Shown one piece after another: positions 61,284 through 64,000 of a stretch of DNA of 64,000 nt. Below the pieces are notes generated by a model. The model was not told the DNA's origin. It made no database searches and saw nothing but the letters and a program-made list of their open reading frames with translations. The number at the start of each line of letters is the position of its first letter. Position 1 is the first letter of the stretch. Origin of the DNA: RYN-124 sp033851845 (GTDB taxonomy: Bacteria; Actinomycetota; Actinomycetes; Mycobacteriales; SCTD01); contig JAWWOH010000031.1 of NCBI GenBank assembly GCA_033851845.1, positions 33,866 through 97,865 on the forward strand, written 5' to 3'. Position numbers and translations under genes: made by a program.

Positions 61284-63506
61284 GTGTCACAGGACGCATC
61301 CGGCGCCCCGGGCTATCCGCCGCCCGGCGGCAACCCGGTCGCCGAGCGCATGCAGGCGCTGCTGTCGCGCGCGGTCGAGGAGCAGCTGTCCGAGCAGCGG
61401 TCCGTCGCCAACGCCCTGGCCGAGGTGCGCGCGCAGGTCGCGGCTGTCGGCGAGGGCCTGCGCGGGGCTGCCTCGGGTGTGGCCGTCGAGCGCCTCCGCA
61501 CCGATCTGTCGGCCGTCGCGACCGAGCTGCGGATGTCGACGACCGGGGTCGGCGAGCGCTTCGACGTCCTGTCCCGACGGCTGGACGAGCAGGCCGCCGC
61601 CCTCGCCGGCGCTGGGAGCGGCTCCGCCGAGCTGACCGGCCGGCTCGAGTCGCTGGCGGCAGACGTCGCGGCCCATGGCGCTGCAGTGACCCGGCTGACG
61701 GCGGCGGTGTCGTCGCTGTCGGCGTTCCCGCAGGCGCTGGCGGGCGTGCAGGGCGACCTGGCGGGCCTGCAGGAACAGCTCGGACAGCTCGCGGAGATCA
61801 GGTCGGCACTCGCCGAGCTGCAGGCGCGCGGGTCGGCTGCCGAGTCGCTCGCTCCCGAGCTCCAGGCACTTCGGTCCGCGCAGGAGGCCGTCCGACCCGA
61901 GCTGCAGGCACTGCGCACGGCCCAGGAGGCGCTGCGTCCGGAGCTGCAGGCCATCCGCGCCGCCAACGACACCCTGCGGTCCGACCTCGAGGCGATGCGG
62001 TCGGCCGCCGACGTGGTCCGGCCCGACCTCGAGGCGATCCGGTCGAGCACGGACGATGTCCGCCGCGAGCTCGAGGCGCTGCGGACCTCCGGCGAGGCCG
62101 CCCGCGAGGAGCTGGCGGCCCTGCGGCCGGCCGACGACGGGATCCGGCCGGAGCTCGTGGCACTGCGTACGGCGTACGAGTCCCTGCGACCTGAGCTCGA
62201 CGCACTGCGACCGCAGCTCGACGCGCTCCGCCCCGAGCTCGAGGCGCTCGGTGACCGGGTCGACAAGCTCGCTTCCGTCAGCGACGTGGCACGCATGCGC
62301 GACTCCGTCGTCCTCGCACTGACCGAGCGGATCGACGCGCTGGGGTCGAGGCCGGCGGTGACTCCCGCCGAGCTCGCGGAGGCGCTCGAGCCGGTGCACG
62401 GTCAGCTGTCGGCGGTTGCTGGCGGCGGTCCGGCCCTGGATCGCATCACGGCGCTCGACAGCCGACTGCAGGGTCTCGAAGAGGCCCTCGCGGTGCTCAC
62501 CCAGCGCGTCACCGGCGTCGGCGAGAGCGTTGGCGAGAGCGCCGGCGCGCTGCCGGCTGTTGCCGCCGACGTCCGCCGACTGGCCGAGCAGGTCGAGGGC
62601 CTGACCGGCCTCACCGCCGAGCTGTCCGCTGTCAGGGAGCAGGTCACGCCGACGGCGGCCCTGCCGGCGGAGGTCAGTGGGCTCCGCAAGGAGGTCTCCG
62701 ACGTCGGCAGCCGCGTCGACGCCCTCGTCATCCCGACGACCGAGCAGGTCTCCGCCGCCGTCGCGCTCCGGCTCGCGGACCGGCTCGTCGACGAGCTCGC
62801 CCCGCGGGTCGCCGACGTCGTCCTCGACCGGATCGGCCCGATGGTGGCCCAGCAGGTCGGCGACAAGGTCGCTGCGAGCGTCCTCGACGGCGTCAACGCC
62901 ACGACGTCGGACACCGAGAACCGGCTGCGCACGCACATCGACGAGGCGATCCTCACGCTCGCCGAGGCGCTGCTGCGCAAGCGCCGACCGAACCGCTCGT
63001 GGGCTCCCGAGACGACGGCGGACGACGACGAGGACGACGACGAGGACGAGGGCCAGCCGGTCGCGCAGCTCCCGCCGCCGACCCCGACCCGCAAGCGAGC
63101 GGCTGCGCAGTCGGCGCCCGCCGCGGCCGCCGCACCCGCCGCGGCAGCCGCACCCGCGGCTCCGGCTGCCGCCGCGCCGCAACCGCCGGCCGAGTCGGAG
63201 CAGACCGCGACGCCGACCGCGACGCCGACCGCGGCGGCCGAGGCCCCGGCCGACGTCCCGGCCGCCGAGCCCCAGCCCGCCAAGGCGACGCCTGCGCCGA
63301 AGGCCGCGCCACCGGCCCGGCCCACCAAGTCCGTGCCCCGCGCCGCCACGCGCACTGCGCCCGCCCGCCCCGCCACGCCGCCGCCGTCACGCGGCACGGT
63401 GCTGCCGGCGGAGTCGGCCGCGCGGCGCAACGCGGCCGTCGACATGGACGACGACGATGACGACGATGGCGGCCGGCGCCGGCCGTGGTGGCGGCCGGGC
63501 GGCTGA
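61284..63506 (+). CDS. Large coiled-coil protein with 14-residue tandem repeats
   Basis: 740 aa, GTG with GAGGAGG. Roughly residues 190-330 carry about nine 14-residue units of the form (S/T)A-x-E-x-x-RPEL-x-AL-R, e.g. TAQEALRPELQAIR and TAYESLRPELDALR; more coiled coil flanks them on both sides. The last ~170 residues are disordered: acidic DDDDEDD stretch, Ala/Pro-rich run, then RRRPWW. Predicted rod-like, cytosolic. No family recognised. Confidence 0.85.
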   Translation: MSQDASGAPGYPPPGGNPVAERMQALLSRAVEEQLSEQRSVANALAEVRAQVAAVGEGLRGAASGVAVERLRTDLSAVATELRMSTTGVGERFDVLSRRLDEQAAALAGAGSGSAELTGRLESLAADVAAHGAAVTRLTAAVSSLSAFPQALAGVQGDLAGLQEQLGQLAEIRSALAELQARGSAAESLAPELQALRSAQEAVRPELQALRTAQEALRPELQAIRAANDTLRSDLEAMRSAADVVRPDLEAIRSSTDDVRRELEALRTSGEAAREELAALRPADDGIRPELVALRTAYESLRPELDALRPQLDALRPELEALGDRVDKLASVSDVARMRDSVVLALTERIDALGSRPAVTPAELAEALEPVHGQLSAVAGGGPALDRITALDSRLQGLEEALAVLTQRVTGVGESVGESAGALPAVAADVRRLAEQVEGLTGLTAELSAVREQVTPTAALPAEVSGLRKEVSDVGSRVDALVIPTTEQVSAAVALRLADRLVDELAPRVADVVLDRIGPMVAQQVGDKVAASVLDGVNATTSDTENRLRTHIDEAILTLAEALLRKRRPNRSWAPETTADDDEDDDEDEGQPVAQLPPPTPTRKRAAAQSAPAAAAAPAAAAAPAAPAAAAPQPPAESEQTATPTATPTAAAEAPADVPAAEPQPAKATPAPKAAPPARPTKSVPRAATRTAPARPATPPPSRGTVLPAESAARRNAAVDMDDDDDDDGGRRRPWWRPGG

Positions 63507-63518
63507 TCGCAACCGAAA

Positions 63519-63546
63519 GAGGCCGGACCCGCATGGGTCCGGCCTC
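63519..63546. terminator. Hairpin terminator between convergent genes
   Basis: Arms 63519-63530 and 63535-63546 pair perfectly (12 bases, loop GCAT). It sits 12 bases after the coiled-coil gene stop and faces the CsbD gene. Confidence 0.78.
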
Positions 63547-63565
63547 CGGCGTACTCGCTGTTGGT

Positions 63566-63736
63566 TTAGCTGAAGGCGTCCTTGACCTTCTCGCCGGCAC
63601 CCTTGAGGTCACCCGCAACCTGGTCCTTCTTGCCTTCGGCCTGAAGCGACGTGTCGCCGGTCGCGCCGCCGACGCGCTGCTTGGCCTCGCCCTCGAGCGA
63701 CTGTGCCTTGTCCTTGGCCTTGTCGAAAATGCCCAT
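63566..63736 (-). CDS. CsbD-family stress protein
   Basis: 56 aa from ATG 63736. CsbD pattern: GIFDKAKDKAQSLEGEAKQR, then GGATGD and KKDQVAGDLKGAGEKVKDA. A general stress protein family in many bacteria. GGAGAGGAG lies upstream. Confidence 0.9.
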   Translation of the reverse strand: MGIFDKAKDKAQSLEGEAKQRVGGATGDTSLQAEGKKDQVAGDLKGAGEKVKDAFS

Positions 63737-63885
63737 GGGATGGACTCCTCTCCTCGTCAAAGGTCTGCCCAGCAGGCTGGGCGGGAACCTCGTTTGTGGG
63801 CCTGGTCACCCCGGCGTAGAGGGAAGAACAGGCTCGCTGGCAGGCTTACAGGCAAGTAAGACGTGCCTTCCTGAGGAGTTTCGCC

Positions 63886-64000
63886 GTGCCCCTGCCGCCC
63901 CTGGTCGAACCGGCTGCCGACCTCAGCCGCGACGAGGTCATGCGCTACAGCCGTCACTTGATCATCCCCGACGTCGCGACCGCCGGGCAGAAGCGGCTGA
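63886..64000 (+). CDS. moeZ: MoeZ/ThiF-type adenylyltransferase, N-terminus (3' end outside window)
   Basis: First 38 codons, GTG with GAGGAG. Opening VEPAADLSRDEVMRYSRHLI and IPDVATAGQKRL match MoeZ/MoeB, which adenylate sulfur-carrier proteins and, with a rhodanese domain, pass sulfur to them. Beside DUF3107/TetR in other Actinobacteria; here the gap is about 12 kb. Confidence 0.85.
   Translation, partial: MPLPPLVEPAADLSRDEVMRYSRHLIIPDVATAGQKRL

Noticed and set aside
63130..63260. GC-rich repeats in the coiled-coil gene (Ala/Pro codons) as a possible DNA repeat element
   Set aside because: Explained by the biased amino acid composition of the disordered tail.

Overview
The window is a gene-dense, very GC-rich stretch of chromosome from an actinobacterium. 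Pointers are the HtrA-TatB-Mrp order, a two-GNAT protein like mycothiol synthase, an F420-type LLM oxidoreductase, a class E sortase-type LAxTG tail, DUF3107/DUF6158/DUF6758 proteins, heavy use of GTG starts and many apparently leaderless promoters (TANNNT, six or seven bases, then ATG/GTG). I cannot name the genus. No rRNA, tRNA, CRISPR array, insertion sequence or prophage was found. Both end genes are cut: an HtrA protease at the left and a MoeZ/ThiF-type adenylyltransferase at the right.

Layout: 1-5.4 kb holds HtrA, TatB, Mrp, two overlapping CitE/malyl-CoA-lyase-like enzymes and an AzlC/AzlD pair. 5.4-9.6 kb is a minus-strand operon: MgtE-N/CBS protein, DUF1003 membrane protein, and an unusual GspE/PilB ATPase fused to zinc ribbons and a receiver domain. 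9.7-12.2 kb is SDR-PhzF-EamA, each overlapping the next by 4 bases. 12.4-16.7 kb couples a secreted S8 protease with a tryptophan-repeat tail to a membrane GGDEF-EAL protein. 16.7-25.9 kb is mixed metabolism and secreted proteins: acyl-CoA dehydrogenase, BNR/sialidase-like protein, Sufu-like protein, cyclase-ATPase regulator, DUF2332, MaoC.

The most interesting locus is 25.9-29.5 kb. Four small proteins, three of them near-copies (64-67 aa), precede an M50 site-2-type metalloprotease carrying an N-terminal PqqD-like (RiPP-recognition-like) domain. A strong hairpin separates the small genes from the protease gene. A signal-anchored protein follows whose two CxxC repeats resemble the C-termini of the small proteins. 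It looks like a peptide modification, processing or export system, or a surface-assembly system, that I cannot match to a characterised one.

29.5-46.6 kb holds TldD/TldE, a PHP phosphoesterase, MarC, a TMEM175-like channel, small enzymes, a winged-helix regulator with a paired operator, a RecB-like nuclease, a DUF2236 protein and a large beta-propeller protein with a sortase-type tail. 46.6-52.7 kb holds a DEAD-box helicase, ferritin-like protein, GlsB/YeaQ-type protein, DUF3107, TetR regulator and HAD hydrolase. 52.7-59.7 kb holds non-homologous end joining: Ku, and LigD split into PE-ligase and polymerase genes. The LigD genes run directly into a small membrane peptide, a lipoprotein, a divergent Nramp transporter and two PRC-barrel-type genes. 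The end holds a 740-aa coiled-coil protein with 14-residue repeats, a CsbD protein and the start of moeZ.
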